A DNA stretch of 36,061 nt, from the NCBI GenBank assembly GCA_903881565.1, contig CAIRTR010000302.1, positions 1-36,061 on the forward strand, in the 5' to 3' direction. The DNA is from Oligoflexia bacterium (GTDB lineage: Bacteria > Bdellovibrionota > UBA1018). A program made the translations under genes and the position numbers. The notes beneath the pieces were generated by a model that saw only the letters and a program-made list of their open reading frames with translations, had not been told where the DNA came from and did not search any database. Below are positions 8,798-17,547 of this stretch, piece after piece. Each line of letters begins with the position of its first letter. The first letter of the stretch is position 1.

Positions 8798-8824
8798 TAA
8801 GATTTATATGACTGCGGTCGATAA
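8798..8824 (+). promoter_or_regulatory. putative sigma-28 (FliA-type) promoter
   Basis: TAAGATTT (8798-8805), an 11-base spacer and GTCGATAA (8817-8824). Against the FliA consensus TAAAGTTT-N11-GCCGATAA this is 6/8 and 7/8 with exact spacing. The start codon of the large secreted protein lies 44 bases downstream of the -10, with AAGGGAG in between. The rest of the 8701-8868 spacer shows no gene, only a weak GGTTT/AAACC hairpin near 8718-8733. Confidence 0.5.
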
Positions 8825-8868
8825 AAGTGAAGACGCGTTTATCAGCGCGAGTCAAGGGAGAATGACCT

Positions 8869-11800
8869 ATGTTCGCACGTAAAAATATTCTGGTGGTCTT
8901 GGTAATACTTGCAGCTCTTATGAGCGCAGCGCTCGGATGGGCGGATGATGTGCCGGGAGCGATACATGGTCTAAAAAGATTTAGAGACTCAACCAACGGC
9001 AATAGCGTCGGCTTGTGCTCGCAGTTTTACGACAGTGCAGAAAAAGGTAATACATCAGGGCTGAAAGGCTGTGTGACCCAGCAAGAAGGTGTGCAGCAAC
9101 GCCAGGCAGAACAAACAAGCACGGCCCTCGGCGCCGCGCTCACGAAAGACACATTTAGAGGTGTGAACCCAGCAGAGGTTGCCGCCTTAATAAACGACCC
9201 GGAAGTTAAAGCCGCTTTTAAAGCCGGAGTGGCGCGAGGTCGGTCTACTCAAATAGACAAACCCGTGTGGACTGAAGCCGAACAAAAGTTTAACGAAAAA
9301 TTAAAAGGCCTCGTGTGCAAAGAAACAAACTTAAGCGCTTCAAAATGCGCGGCTCTCAATGTAGGCGGGGTTTTTACTCCCGCCTTCGATCTAGTTAATA
9401 CGCAAAACACCTTAAGAGATATTCAGCAAATAAAACAAGGTCTCGGCATGGTGACTCCTCCTGCCGGTTCTGGTGGGGCCTCCGTAGCGGGAAAAACTGA
9501 TGTTGCTAAGACCGTGGCTCAGGGAAGTCCCAAGAAGTTGAAAAAGGGTAAACCTGGAAACAGCGACTCCAGTTCAAGTGATTCAGATGATGCAGTTGGT
9601 GTGTCATCTGCTCTTGGCAACCAGGTTATGAGTGAGCTCGGCGCTGCTTATGGAAAAGACAAGACGGTAAAAAAAGAGGACTGTGGTTTTATTCCAATCT
9701 CCGGGACTCTTTGTAAGGGTGCAAAATACTATTCAGATGAGTCAGGATTGAAACTCATTGATGATGTCTTTTATGAGTTAAATAAGCCCGATCTCGTCTC
9801 GGACATAAAGCAGTTTTTGGGTGATCTCTTCATGGAGAATTATCTTCAACAAGTGGTGATGGATGGAGATGTGGCCAACCTCGGCACTCGCGTGGAAGAG
9901 CTGGGCAAAGCTGCGTCTTGTATGGGAGGTGTGAGTGCGGCAAAAGCGATGGCTGCAAAGATTCCCAACTTTTCAGCGGTACCCGAGGGGTCAGAAATTT
10001 ACGGTAAGGTCGCTCAATCTCGACAATCCGAAATGGTTCTAGCCTCTCATTGTAGCGATGCGATCGAAGATCGCTTAGCCGCCCTTCGACAGGAATTGGG
10101 GCTTGAATTTACAAATTCCAAAGGAAAAACCGAAAGCACTGAGGCTCATGCACTCATAACCGAAGAGGATATGGAGATATTGTACGGCGATGGAAAATCC
10201 GAAAGTGCAGTAGGCGCTGTAGGTCAAGGGGCGCGCAAAGTGGGTGTCGCGGTTTTGGATGGTTTGCTTTCGGGTCCGGGATTGAGGCAGTTCCTAAAAG
10301 AGTTTCCAGCAGTCAATCATTTTAAGGAGATGGGTAAGGCAAAGTGTAGTGGACTTTCTACGCTTGCGAACTCAGGCGATATGGCCAATCAAAATCAGAA
10401 ACCTGATTATGACGAAAATGGATTTGATAAAAATAGCGGAGCTTCAAGAATTTCCTATTGCCGCAATGTGATGAGCGAGTTTTCGGCACTTTCTGAAGAA
10501 CTTAATGGGCTTTACTCTTCATATCCAGAAATGGGTGACCTCATTCCTGGCGGAAAAGGAAAGACAGTCAAATCAAGTTTGGCGAAGGCGTCTTCGGAGT
10601 TGCATCCACGTGTTAAGGGTTATGACCTTAACTTCAATCGCAAGAACAATTCAGAACTTCTTGATGCCAACGGCGGCCTCAACTCTTGTATGAATCGATT
10701 CTTAAAGGACCCTGCTAAGCCACAAGAAGGTTTTGTTCCTGTCGGGGAAAAAGCGCTCGCGGCAGCGGCAGCGGGTGTTTCTCAGACAAACAAAACTCGT
10801 CAGGGAACGTTCTTGGCACAGTTGCGTACGATTTGTAAAAATCCTGAAGAATATGTAGAAGCAGCGGTGAGCAATCCCGCACTCATGGGCGCCTACTTCA
10901 ATTGCGAGCGAAAACCCTTTGGGGCGCTCTATGGTGCTTTGGGATTTTCAGCCGAAACAGCCAGCGTGTTTCCTAAGGAGTTTTTGCCAGCCCGTATTGA
11001 CGCTAAGACGTGTGATTCGAGAACAAACTCAGCGCGACTCGCATGTCGAATGAAGACAAAGGCAACCGACACCCAAAAAATGAAAGAGCTTGCAGGTCAC
11101 CTTATCGGAGTCGGAATGGACTCGTTCTTCCTTGCGGGTGGTGTTTTTGGTGGCGCCGGAGGAGCGGCAGGAAAATTAACGACAAAGGTAGTCGCAAAAA
11201 ATGTGCTTCATAACTCGGTCGTGGGTTTTGGGATGATGGAAGCCATGGGATTAATGGGTCCTAGTCAGCGGCAAATTCTGGATCAGATTAGCCGTGATAA
11301 AGCAGTCTATTACGGAGGGGGTGGTGGTGACTCGTCTACGCTCGGCAATGCGACCGCTTCTGAGGAAAAGATCGCAAAGAGCACTCCTCATCTGGACAAT
11401 ATTTACAAAAGTATTGGGATGGCATTGCCCTTCAGTTTCCATGGGGGCGCTCCAAAAGTTGAAACAGTTAAGTATAAGATGCCTGCTCCGGACGTGGCGA
11501 ATTTAGGCCGCGCAATTCGAGATAATAAGATTGATATAAGATCAGTTGAAGAGGATTTGGCTAAGTGGAAAGCGGACCTGACGCGCGAGAAAAGAACAGA
11601 GGCTCCTGGACGTGAAGCAGGAGATGCAAAGGCACGTTGGGCGCGAATCCAAGGCAATATCGACGCGATTCAAGGAATCGTGGATGCGGAAAAAGCAAGT
11701 CAAGCGACAGCAAGAAGGGGAACAATTGACGGCGCACGAACGGCGGCCCTCGATGCAGCACACCAAGAGGTGGCTTCGGCTGGCAAAGTTAAGGGTGGAT

Positions 11801-12273
11801 CCAAGAAGAAGATCGATGCTGGAAAACGCTTTAGAGATGAAGCGGTGCTCGTGGATAAAGCGATGGCAGACCGCGAAAGTGCCCAGCTTGCGGGAGATGC
11901 AGAGCGAGTAAAAGCATTGGATGCAAAGATTCAAGGGCATCTAAAAAAGATTGATGGCATCGCAAAGGGTGACTCAAACCTTGTAGCCGCGGCAGCAACG
12001 GTTAGAAAGGCTGCTGTCGAGTCCGAGCGAATTTTAGAGCCCGAGTTTGCTAAGCTCAAGGGTGAGAAACCTCTTCATGAAATGAGCGCCGAACATATCG
12101 CCGAAGTGAAGGCCAAGTATAAAGAAGTGCTCGAAGATGCTCACTCGAAGTTCCCGGGAGAAGAAATCGAAGCGCTTCAGATTGTCGACATTCTCGCCAA
12201 TCGCGACAAGATGAGCGTAAAAGATATCAAAGAGTACTTCGCAAAGCTTTATCGTGAAGGCTGTAAGCGCTAA
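8869..12273 (+). CDS. large secreted protein of unknown function (1134 aa)
   Basis: Not recognised. A clear signal peptide (MFARKN, hydrophobic core, AALGWAD) sends it across the inner membrane. Residues about 27-230 are A/K/Q rich with several cysteines. A low-complexity Ser/Asp linker (SDSSSSDSDD) follows near 235. Residues about 250-720 hold many Cys residues in a probable folded domain. A Gly/Ala-rich hydrophobic stretch near 744-775 (FFLAGGVFGGAGGAAG) could be a membrane-insertion helix. From about 885 to the end it is charged, Ala/Lys/Glu rich and likely coiled coil, ending in a single Cys. Start ATG 8869 has AAGGGAG 9 bases upstream. The leader carries a sigma-28-like promoter, which suggests expression with motility genes. 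A secreted effector or surface protein is possible but unproven. Confidence 0.85.
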   Translation: MFARKNILVVLVILAALMSAALGWADDVPGAIHGLKRFRDSTNGNSVGLCSQFYDSAEKGNTSGLKGCVTQQEGVQQRQAEQTSTALGAALTKDTFRGVNPAEVAALINDPEVKAAFKAGVARGRSTQIDKPVWTEAEQKFNEKLKGLVCKETNLSASKCAALNVGGVFTPAFDLVNTQNTLRDIQQIKQGLGMVTPPAGSGGASVAGKTDVAKTVAQGSPKKLKKGKPGNSDSSSSDSDDAVGVSSALGNQVMSELGAAYGKDKTVKKEDCGFIPISGTLCKGAKYYSDESGLKLIDDVFYELNKPDLVSDIKQFLGDLFMENYLQQVVMDGDVANLGTRVEELGKAASCMGGVSAAKAMAAKIPNFSAVPEGSEIYGKVAQSRQSEMVLASHCSDAIEDRLAALRQELGLEFTNSKGKTESTEAHALITEEDMEILYGDGKSESAVGAVGQGARKVGVAVLDGLLSGPGLRQFLKEFPAVNHFKEMGKAKCSGLSTLANSGDMANQNQKPDYDENGFDKNSGASRISYCRNVMSEFSALSEELNGLYSSYPEMGDLIPGGKGKTVKSSLAKASSELHPRVKGYDLNFNRKNNSELLDANGGLNSCMNRFLKDPAKPQEGFVPVGEKALAAAAAGVSQTNKTRQGTFLAQLRTICKNPEEYVEAAVSNPALMGAYFNCERKPFGALYGALGFSAETASVFPKEFLPARIDAKTCDSRTNSARLACRMKTKATDTQKMKELAGHLIGVGMDSFFLAGGVFGGAGGAAGKLTTKVVAKNVLHNSVVGFGMMEAMGLMGPSQRQILDQISRDKAVYYGGGGGDSSTLGNATASEEKIAKSTPHLDNIYKSIGMALPFSFHGGAPKVETVKYKMPAPDVANLGRAIRDNKIDIRSVEEDLAKWKADLTREKRTEAPGREAGDAKARWARIQGNIDAIQGIVDAEKASQATARRGTIDGARTAALDAAHQEVASAGKVKGGSKKKIDAGKRFRDEAVLVDKAMADRESAQLAGDAERVKALDAKIQGHLKKIDGIAKGDSNLVAAAATVRKAAVESERILEPEFAKLKGEKPLHEMSAEHIAEVKAKYKEVLEDAHSKFPGEEIEALQIVDILANRDKMSVKDIKEYFAKLYREGCKR

Positions 12274-12280
12274 GGCTTAC
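12263..12280. terminator. hairpin between convergent genes
   Basis: GTAAGC (12263-12268), loop GCTAAG, GCTTAC (12275-12280). The stem spans the stop codons of both convergent genes, which are 3 bases apart, so one structure could end both transcripts. The stem is short and there is no proper T tract on plus; on minus it is not followed by T's either. Function is uncertain. Confidence 0.35.
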
Positions 12281-13143
12281 TGAAAAAGGCACGGGTCGGA
12301 TTGCTCAGTGAGGTCCTCTTTGTCTTTTGCCTTGAACGGGTTTTTGGCTGAAGCGTCGCGCGTAATTTTCGCGTCAGCCCACCATGAATCAAAAAGTGAT
12401 TTACTGGAGGCATCTAGGAAGTTGTACATCGGGTAAGCGTAGACGCCTTCAGATTCCTTGATACGCGTTTCCACTTCGTAGAAGCCATACTCGGATGGCG
12501 TATTGGGTGAAACGACAATCGTCGAACCGATGAGATCCCCCGTCTTGAGTTGCTGGCCGAGTTGTACGACGGGATTGCGAACATGGACATATTTAATGAG
12601 AAAGTTTCTGCCGTAGCGAACGAACACGCCCTCGGTCTCACCGGCGTCAGAGGCGATGCCGGAGATGGGTTGAATATATACCACCATGCCCTCTGCGAGC
12701 GCGTAGACGGGGTCGTGCGACTTCGTCAAATGCAGTTCTGTTTCAGTGGCGACCTCTTCAAATCCCCCGCCGTTTTCCATGATGCCGAAAACACCGATCG
12801 CTTTAAGGTTGGCAGAGTTCACGGGATAGTCCCATTTGAACACGAGCGCGGGTGAATCGACGGTGTCGGGAACAAAGGGATAAGATTTGCACGAGGAATT
12901 CTGTCCATTGCCCGAGCCACCGCTGTGATAGTCGGAGCTTGGCCTTGGAGAAGGTGAAATTTCATTGAGTTCAAGCTTTTTGGTTGCAGGTCCGCCGGAC
13001 GGGCTCGTAGAAGGGTGGGCTCCAGGAACACTTCCTGTAATAGAAAACGAAGAGCCTGTGAGCGTTGTTTGCTCGCAACCCATTAAAACTAAAGATAAAG
13101 CCAAGAATAGCCAAAAGCCTGATTGAGTTGTTTTCCCCTGCAT
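12277..13143 (-). CDS. lipoprotein with degenerate M23/LytM-like domain
   Basis: Outer- or inner-membrane lipoprotein of 288 residues. The lipobox is LMGC with lipidated Cys23. Residues about 24-90 form a Ser/Pro/Gly-rich linker. The C-terminal half resembles the LytM/M23 duplicated-hybrid-motif fold: DPVYALAEGMVVYIQP, YGRNFLIKYVHVRNPVVQLG, then LKTGDLIGS. The metal ligands of active M23 peptidases are not preserved: the usual HLHFEVR is replaced by YGFYEVETR and the HxxxD motif is not evident. It is therefore probably a non-catalytic regulator or binding protein, like EnvC/NlpD-type factors. ATG 13143 has AGGGGGT 7 bases upstream. It converges on the 1134-residue protein. Confidence 0.72.
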   Translation of the reverse strand: MQGKTTQSGFWLFLALSLVLMGCEQTTLTGSSFSITGSVPGAHPSTSPSGGPATKKLELNEISPSPRPSSDYHSGGSGNGQNSSCKSYPFVPDTVDSPALVFKWDYPVNSANLKAIGVFGIMENGGGFEEVATETELHLTKSHDPVYALAEGMVVYIQPISGIASDAGETEGVFVRYGRNFLIKYVHVRNPVVQLGQQLKTGDLIGSTIVVSPNTPSEYGFYEVETRIKESEGVYAYPMYNFLDASSKSLFDSWWADAKITRDASAKNPFKAKDKEDLTEQSDPCLFQ

Positions 13144-13172
13144 ATCGGACCCCCTAGACCTAATATACGACT

Positions 13173-13202
13173 ATTATAGTATGGTTTTAGCGCGTCGCGC
13201 AA
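13173..13202 (-). promoter_or_regulatory. putative sigma-70 promoter of the M23-like lipoprotein
   Basis: On the minus strand a perfect -10 TATAAT (13178-13173) lies 18 bases from TTGCGC (13202-13197). The predicted start would leave a leader of about 23 bases containing the Shine-Dalgarno AGGGGGT. The -10 sits within ACTATTATAGT, a small palindrome. Confidence 0.5.
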
Positions 13203-13280
13203 GGGCAATGTAGACTCATGAAACTATTAAGTAAAAAAACATATTGAAATACTCAGGTATATCTGGTATTGCTATGCGTC

Positions 13281-14075
13281 ATGAAAGCTGGTGTGGTCTC
13301 CAAAACTCTCACTCTTCTGTTCTTGGCTCTGAGCCCGTTGCTTTACTTGAAGCAATCGCGTGCACAAGATTACACTCCACCTCCTGTTTGTGAGCGGACC
13401 CCTAAAGATCTTCGCACGATGGCTTTTAACTCAGATTTTAGACTGAGTTTTGACAATGATGGAGGGATCCTCAATCGCGGTGTGTGCTGGTGGCACGCGC
13501 GGTTCCAGCGAGCGGCATGGACCTTAAGTGAGTTTCGGCCAGATCAGCCTAAGCCGTCGGCGGAACAAGCAGCGCGAATTATCGACAAAATTGCCACGAT
13601 GTCTGGCTTTGTTGAGATTCCAGGTTATAAGAACTTCAAAACATTTTCGGCGGATTTTCATCGACTCATTCAAGCGCGTCTCGAAGCTTGGCAAATAAGA
13701 GACGCCACACTGGGGTTCGCATGGATCGAGGGACTTGCCGGAGATTCCAGTCTTCCAGCCGATGAGCTTCTTAAAACGATGGACACGGTTTTTGATCGAG
13801 TTGTTAAGCAGAGGGAAATCGTTGTCCTCAAAATGCAGGTTTCAGGGATGCGTGCCCATGCCTGGCTCCTCGTGGATATGCACGAGACTCTTAGTGGGTA
13901 TGACTTAGAGATTATCGATTCGAATTATGCCTCAAAAACCTACATCATACACTATCGTATCGGAGACGAAACAATCGCTCGAGTTTATCCCCGGGAGGTC
14001 AGATTCATCCCGCACATCATCTATGAAGATGATCAAGAGCGCTTGGATCGGGTCGTCCGCCGCGATTGTCGTTAA
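13281..14075 (+). CDS. secreted protein with papain-like Cys-His-Asp arrangement, unknown function
   Basis: No family recognised with certainty. It has 264 residues, with a signal peptide (hydrophobic residues 8-23, then SRAQD). The layout resembles a papain- or transglutaminase-like cysteine hydrolase. Cys69 is in NRGVCWWHARFQRAA at the start of a helix, His193 in MRAHAWLLVDMH on a strand, and Asp213 in LEIIDSNY. The order and spacing fit a catalytic triad; this is inference from pattern, with no known relative named. ATG 13281 is chosen (signal peptide starts there); a TTG 12 bases upstream is in frame. TTGAAA (13244) and TATTGC (13267) 17 bases apart could be a promoter giving a very short leader. 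The stop is 3 bases from the convergent GNAT gene. Confidence 0.72.
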   Translation: MKAGVVSKTLTLLFLALSPLLYLKQSRAQDYTPPPVCERTPKDLRTMAFNSDFRLSFDNDGGILNRGVCWWHARFQRAAWTLSEFRPDQPKPSAEQAARIIDKIATMSGFVEIPGYKNFKTFSADFHRLIQARLEAWQIRDATLGFAWIEGLAGDSSLPADELLKTMDTVFDRVVKQREIVVLKMQVSGMRAHAWLLVDMHETLSGYDLEIIDSNYASKTYIIHYRIGDETIARVYPREVRFIPHIIYEDDQERLDRVVRRDCR

Positions 14076-14078
14076 CGT

Positions 14079-15254
14079 CTAAAGCATTGCAAGTTCAGGG
14101 TGGGCAATGCGGCCATCTATCTTTTCAACTTCAGATTCTTTGCCAGGCCAGTTTGCCGTGTATAAGACAGCGCGATACTCCATCACCCTAAAGTGCTTCT
14201 TTACGGCTTGAAGAAGTGGATTGCGTTCCGAAAACCCCAAAGCGAGATATGACCAGCCTTTATCGAGCGAAAAGCGGTGGGCTGCGGAAACCAGCGTGAT
14301 AAAAACGTCCTCATTCAGATCGTCTATGGCAATGTGTGAGAGATAAGCGTGAGGGAAAACGCAGCCGATATCAGGAAGCTTGGGCAGGCCAAGCAGGGGC
14401 CCGAAAATATTGATCAAGGGACGGGCTACCCTCATCCACCCCGAATAGCCTCGCACCACGGATTGTTTGAAAGCCATTTGGTTCCAGATCGCAAGACAGC
14501 CGACAATAGCTCCATTTTGAACGGCGACAAAAAAATCCTCGATTCTTAAGCCGCGACAACGAAGAGGATCAACCAGGTTTTGTTCCGTCCACACGGGCGT
14601 AAACTGAAACCGTTTTCCGTTTCTTTGCAGGCATTGAACAATCTGGGAAAGATCAGAAAATGTTGCTGAGCGAATTTTAAAGTCTCGCATTTTCGTGGAA
14701 AAGTTTCGTGACAATATCCGCCTTCGAGAAAGCGGCAGTGCCAGCGTCGAAAAAACCTCACGCTCGTGATAGGTCGGGAAACCTTTAACTCGATTCGATC
14801 CTAAATAGCGCCGGGCAGCGATGTTATCTTCGATGATGGTCGTGATAAAGAAGGGAGGCGGATCCGTTTCCTTTTGATAGAGCTTAAGTGAAAGCTCAAA
14901 GGAGCGAACGGGAACGCCTCTTTTTTTCTGATATTCGCGTGCGACGCGCATCTGACTATAATATCCGATCTTGCGCTGCTCGCCGTTTATCCAGGCTACG
15001 AAGTCGGCACGGCTTCCCATCCCAACAATACGGTGAGTGTGAGGCTCCCGAACGGCATAAGTTTGGTGGGTGTCCCCTTCAACCGTTGAAGCTTCAAAAA
15101 AACTAGGCTCCCTCTCGAAAGTTAAGGAGACCGAGCCTGGCATCTCGGTTTCGCGAAGCAGCTGTCTTATGCTCTCGTCTTCTTCTGGGCCTGCGACGAG
15201 GTGCTCTAGGTCGTGAGATGAGAGTTTGTTTAGGGGGGATTCAAATTCTTTCAT
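14079..15254 (-). CDS. tandem GNAT-fold N-acyltransferase
   Basis: Cytosolic protein of 391 residues with two GNAT-like halves. The first (about 60-195) has HRIVGMGSRADFVAWING, a strand YYSQMRVAREYQKKRGV corresponding to the acyl-CoA pyrophosphate loop, and FFITTIIEDNIAARRYL. The second (about 205-375) begins FKIRSATFSDLSQIVQ and includes FFVAVQNGAIVGCLAIWNQ and AYLSHIAIDDLNED. Known GNATs move an acyl group from acyl-CoA or acyl-ACP to an amine. The substrate here is unknown. ATG 15254 is chosen; the divergent GNAT-like gene starts only 35 bases away, so both probably share one control region and pathway. Confidence 0.78.
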   Translation of the reverse strand: MKEFESPLNKLSSHDLEHLVAGPEEDESIRQLLRETEMPGSVSLTFEREPSFFEASTVEGDTHQTYAVREPHTHRIVGMGSRADFVAWINGEQRKIGYYSQMRVAREYQKKRGVPVRSFELSLKLYQKETDPPPFFITTIIEDNIAARRYLGSNRVKGFPTYHEREVFSTLALPLSRRRILSRNFSTKMRDFKIRSATFSDLSQIVQCLQRNGKRFQFTPVWTEQNLVDPLRCRGLRIEDFFVAVQNGAIVGCLAIWNQMAFKQSVVRGYSGWMRVARPLINIFGPLLGLPKLPDIGCVFPHAYLSHIAIDDLNEDVFITLVSAAHRFSLDKGWSYLALGFSERNPLLQAVKKHFRVMEYRAVLYTANWPGKESEVEKIDGRIAHPELAML

Positions 15255-15288
15255 TTTACGGTCCAACACGATTAAGCTAGAACTTATT

Positions 15289-16029
15289 ATGACCTTTACT
15301 AAACGAACGCTCAAGGCTGAGCTTCGAAAAATATCCGATCTCACGGTCTCTCAGAAGAATAGCATGTGGGAAGTTTTTTGTCGTTATTACGACAACGCCA
15401 GTCGCGAAGCTTTTGAGAGGGATCTTGAGCAAAAAACGGAGGTTATTCTTCTAAAGGATGTGAAGGAGGGCAGTATTCAGGGGTTTTCAACCCTTCACTT
15501 TTCAAAACGGATTCACGAGGGAAAGCGCGTCGCGGTGGTATTTTCGGGGGACACTGTGATTGAGAAAAGGTACTGGGGACAGTCGGCGCTTCAGTGGAGG
15601 TTCTTTTTCTATGTTATCCGCAAAAAATTGACACACCCCTTTCATCGGACTTACTGGTTTCTGATCTCAAAGGGTTACAAAACATACCTGTTGCTGACGC
15701 GTAACTTTGTTGAATATTGGCCGCGCTATGAAGAGCCGACTCCTCCCTGGCAGTTGAGTCTCATTGACACGCTCTCGCGTGAGCGGTTTTCCGGTGCGTG
15801 GGTGCCAGAACGAGGTGTAATCGACTTTAAGGGCACCAAGGATATCCTACGAGAAAGTATCGCTCCAATCAGAGAGGAGCTGCTCAAAGTTCCCGACATT
15901 CGATTCTTTGTCGAAAAGAATCCGGGACACGGTAAAGGCGACGAGCTCTGTTGTCTGGGGCGAGTAGATTCAAGAATGGCTCAGGTTTATCCTCGGAAAA
16001 TCATTAAAAGGCTCTTAAGAAAAAATTGA
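15289..16029 (+). CDS. GNAT-like protein of unknown function
   Basis: A 246-residue cytosolic protein. The central part resembles a GNAT fold: GFSTLHFSK, a strand VAVVFSGDTVIEKRYWG, an aromatic helix ALQWRFFFYVI, then YWFLISKGYKTYLLLTRNF. Motifs such as EEPTPPWQLSLIDTL are distinctive but I cannot tie them to a named activity. It faces away from the tandem GNAT gene across 34 bases. It is followed after 69 bases by the radical SAM/MMPL operon in the same direction and may be its first member. Start ATG 15289 lacks a clear Shine-Dalgarno (TAGAACTT upstream). An acyltransferase acting on a lipid or peptide substrate is the working guess. Confidence 0.62.
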   Translation: MTFTKRTLKAELRKISDLTVSQKNSMWEVFCRYYDNASREAFERDLEQKTEVILLKDVKEGSIQGFSTLHFSKRIHEGKRVAVVFSGDTVIEKRYWGQSALQWRFFFYVIRKKLTHPFHRTYWFLISKGYKTYLLLTRNFVEYWPRYEEPTPPWQLSLIDTLSRERFSGAWVPERGVIDFKGTKDILRESIAPIREELLKVPDIRFFVEKNPGHGKGDELCCLGRVDSRMAQVYPRKIIKRLLRKN

Positions 16030-16051
16030 AATTGGGTTGAACTCAGATATC

Positions 16052-16075
16052 ATTTTAGCAGTTAGAAGCTAAAAT
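16052..16075. other. AT-rich hairpin ahead of the radical SAM/MMPL operon
   Basis: ATTTTAGC (16052-16059), 8-base loop, GCTAAAAT (16068-16075), followed by TTAG. It lies between the GNAT-like gene and the secreted-protein gene at 16099. It could be a weak terminator or attenuator, or an operator. No -10/-35 pair is convincing here. Confidence 0.35.
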
Positions 16076-16098
16076 TTAGATACAAAAAGGAGTTACGG

Positions 16099-17547
16099 AT
16101 GGGCAAGTTTTTGACGGTTCTCATGGGGGTATCATTGCTATTGAGTTCAAACCCAGTGCTCGCTGACAAGGCAGTGGCAAAAGCCTATCGAGCAGCTGAT
16201 CTCACCGCATTTCCCTGGCTAACCGAAGCGCAATATCAGAAACAAAAGACGGTGGCTGTTCAACGCGGAAGTCGCGGCGTGGCCTCCTCTTCAGAGTTGA
16301 GTGATGATCTTTTGAGTCCCGAGTTCAAAGCATTTCGCACCAAGTTTTTTGCAACCCAAACTGCGAATCAGCTCCATCAGTTGATCAATGAATCGGATGC
16401 CGGTTTTGATGCCTATCCCAATGACCTAAAATTTTTCCTTTCGAATCTAAGTGTGATGAAGACTTACCGCGGAATTCTGTTCCGCGCAAAACCACTCGTT
16501 TCACCAGTGCCCGTCGTACATAGCATGATCTTAAGCTGGCTGCGTATGTTGGTGACCAGCACTCAAGTGGGGCTTCCTACCGGCCAATGGAAAGCCGGAA
16601 TTGCCTACATAACGGAACCACCCGAAGAGCAGGTTGCTTACATCAAGACTGAAGATGATTTGGCGCATTTCTTCTCTGATGAACTTTATCCCGCGATGTT
16701 GAAGTCTGCGACGCGCCTTCAGGGCCTGAATCTTGATAAACCCATCATTTGGGATAACCAAATGCTTTACGGCACCGCAAGTTTTCAAGACAGCCTTGAT
16801 CGTTACTTTTTGATCGACCAAGCGGAACTAAATGCTGCCCTCTCCATGGTTCACGGGAACTTGAATGGGATTGCAGCATTGTCAGCCTATCGCATTTCGG
16901 ATTCATTCAAGGCGATGGAGAAGCTTGGTTTTCTCTACGGCTTTGATGGCTTCAAATTTGGAGTTGAAGGCGGACCCGCTCGCGATCGCGTTGAAGTGAT
17001 CAAGAAACTTAAAAACTACCTCGTTTTAAGAGATCCTGCATGGATGAAGCTTTCGTTCAAGCACTTGCAAGAATCCACCTGGCGCGCTGGCCTCGTTTGG
17101 CAGGAGCTCAAGGACAAGCCTCGTTCCAATCGCATGGTTTTTAGAAATGCCGTCTTCTCGGCTTGGAATCGTGAAATCGATCTGAACTTCGGGACGATGG
17201 AATCTTTGATGAAGGGCAAGACCGTTGTTCGCAGTGCGATCACGGGCGAGACCCTCACGGTAGATCTTCAAGCGTTTTTCGACAATCCTCCACAAGATCT
17301 GAAAGCCTTGTTGCCCACAGCTTTTGAAGAAGGTCCGAAGATGATAAAAAAAGGCTCGGGCGCTTTCAAAGGCGAAAAATATCGAAACTACTTTGAAGGC
17401 CAAGCAACGGCTTGGAACGTTGAGCTTTATAAGAAGTACTTTCCTGACCTTAAATCCAGCGGCGATATCCCAAGCGCGTACCGCATTCTGACCCAAGCGT
17501 GGGGCGGCGGATTGCCTGCAGGAGCACTTGGGGCTGCTATTTTTTGA
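16099..17547 (+). CDS. secreted protein of unknown function, first gene of radical SAM/MMPL operon
   Basis: Not recognised. It has 482 residues with a signal peptide (MGKFLTVLMG, hydrophobic core, SNPVLAD), so a periplasmic or exported product. The body is largely helical and aromatic-rich, with no lipobox and no transmembrane helix after the signal. The C-terminus is Gly/Ala rich (WGGGLPAGALGAAIF). Start ATG 16099 is well supported by AAGGAG with 7 bases spacing. Its TGA overlaps the TTG start of the first radical SAM gene, so the two are translationally coupled. MMPL/RND exporters often have periplasmic partners, and by position this protein could be one. That role is inferred from context only. 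Confidence 0.78.
   Translation: MGKFLTVLMGVSLLLSSNPVLADKAVAKAYRAADLTAFPWLTEAQYQKQKTVAVQRGSRGVASSSELSDDLLSPEFKAFRTKFFATQTANQLHQLINESDAGFDAYPNDLKFFLSNLSVMKTYRGILFRAKPLVSPVPVVHSMILSWLRMLVTSTQVGLPTGQWKAGIAYITEPPEEQVAYIKTEDDLAHFFSDELYPAMLKSATRLQGLNLDKPIIWDNQMLYGTASFQDSLDRYFLIDQAELNAALSMVHGNLNGIAALSAYRISDSFKAMEKLGFLYGFDGFKFGVEGGPARDRVEVIKKLKNYLVLRDPAWMKLSFKHLQESTWRAGLVWQELKDKPRSNRMVFRNAVFSAWNREIDLNFGTMESLMKGKTVVRSAITGETLTVDLQAFFDNPPQDLKALLPTAFEEGPKMIKKGSGAFKGEKYRNYFEGQATAWNVELYKKYFPDLKSSGDIPSAYRILTQAWGGGLPAGALGAAIF

Noticed and set aside
11542-11940. Cys- and Ser-rich minus-strand frame inside the large secreted protein gene.
   Set aside because: It is the antisense of a Lys/Ala/Glu-rich coiled coil, which gives such composition by chance.
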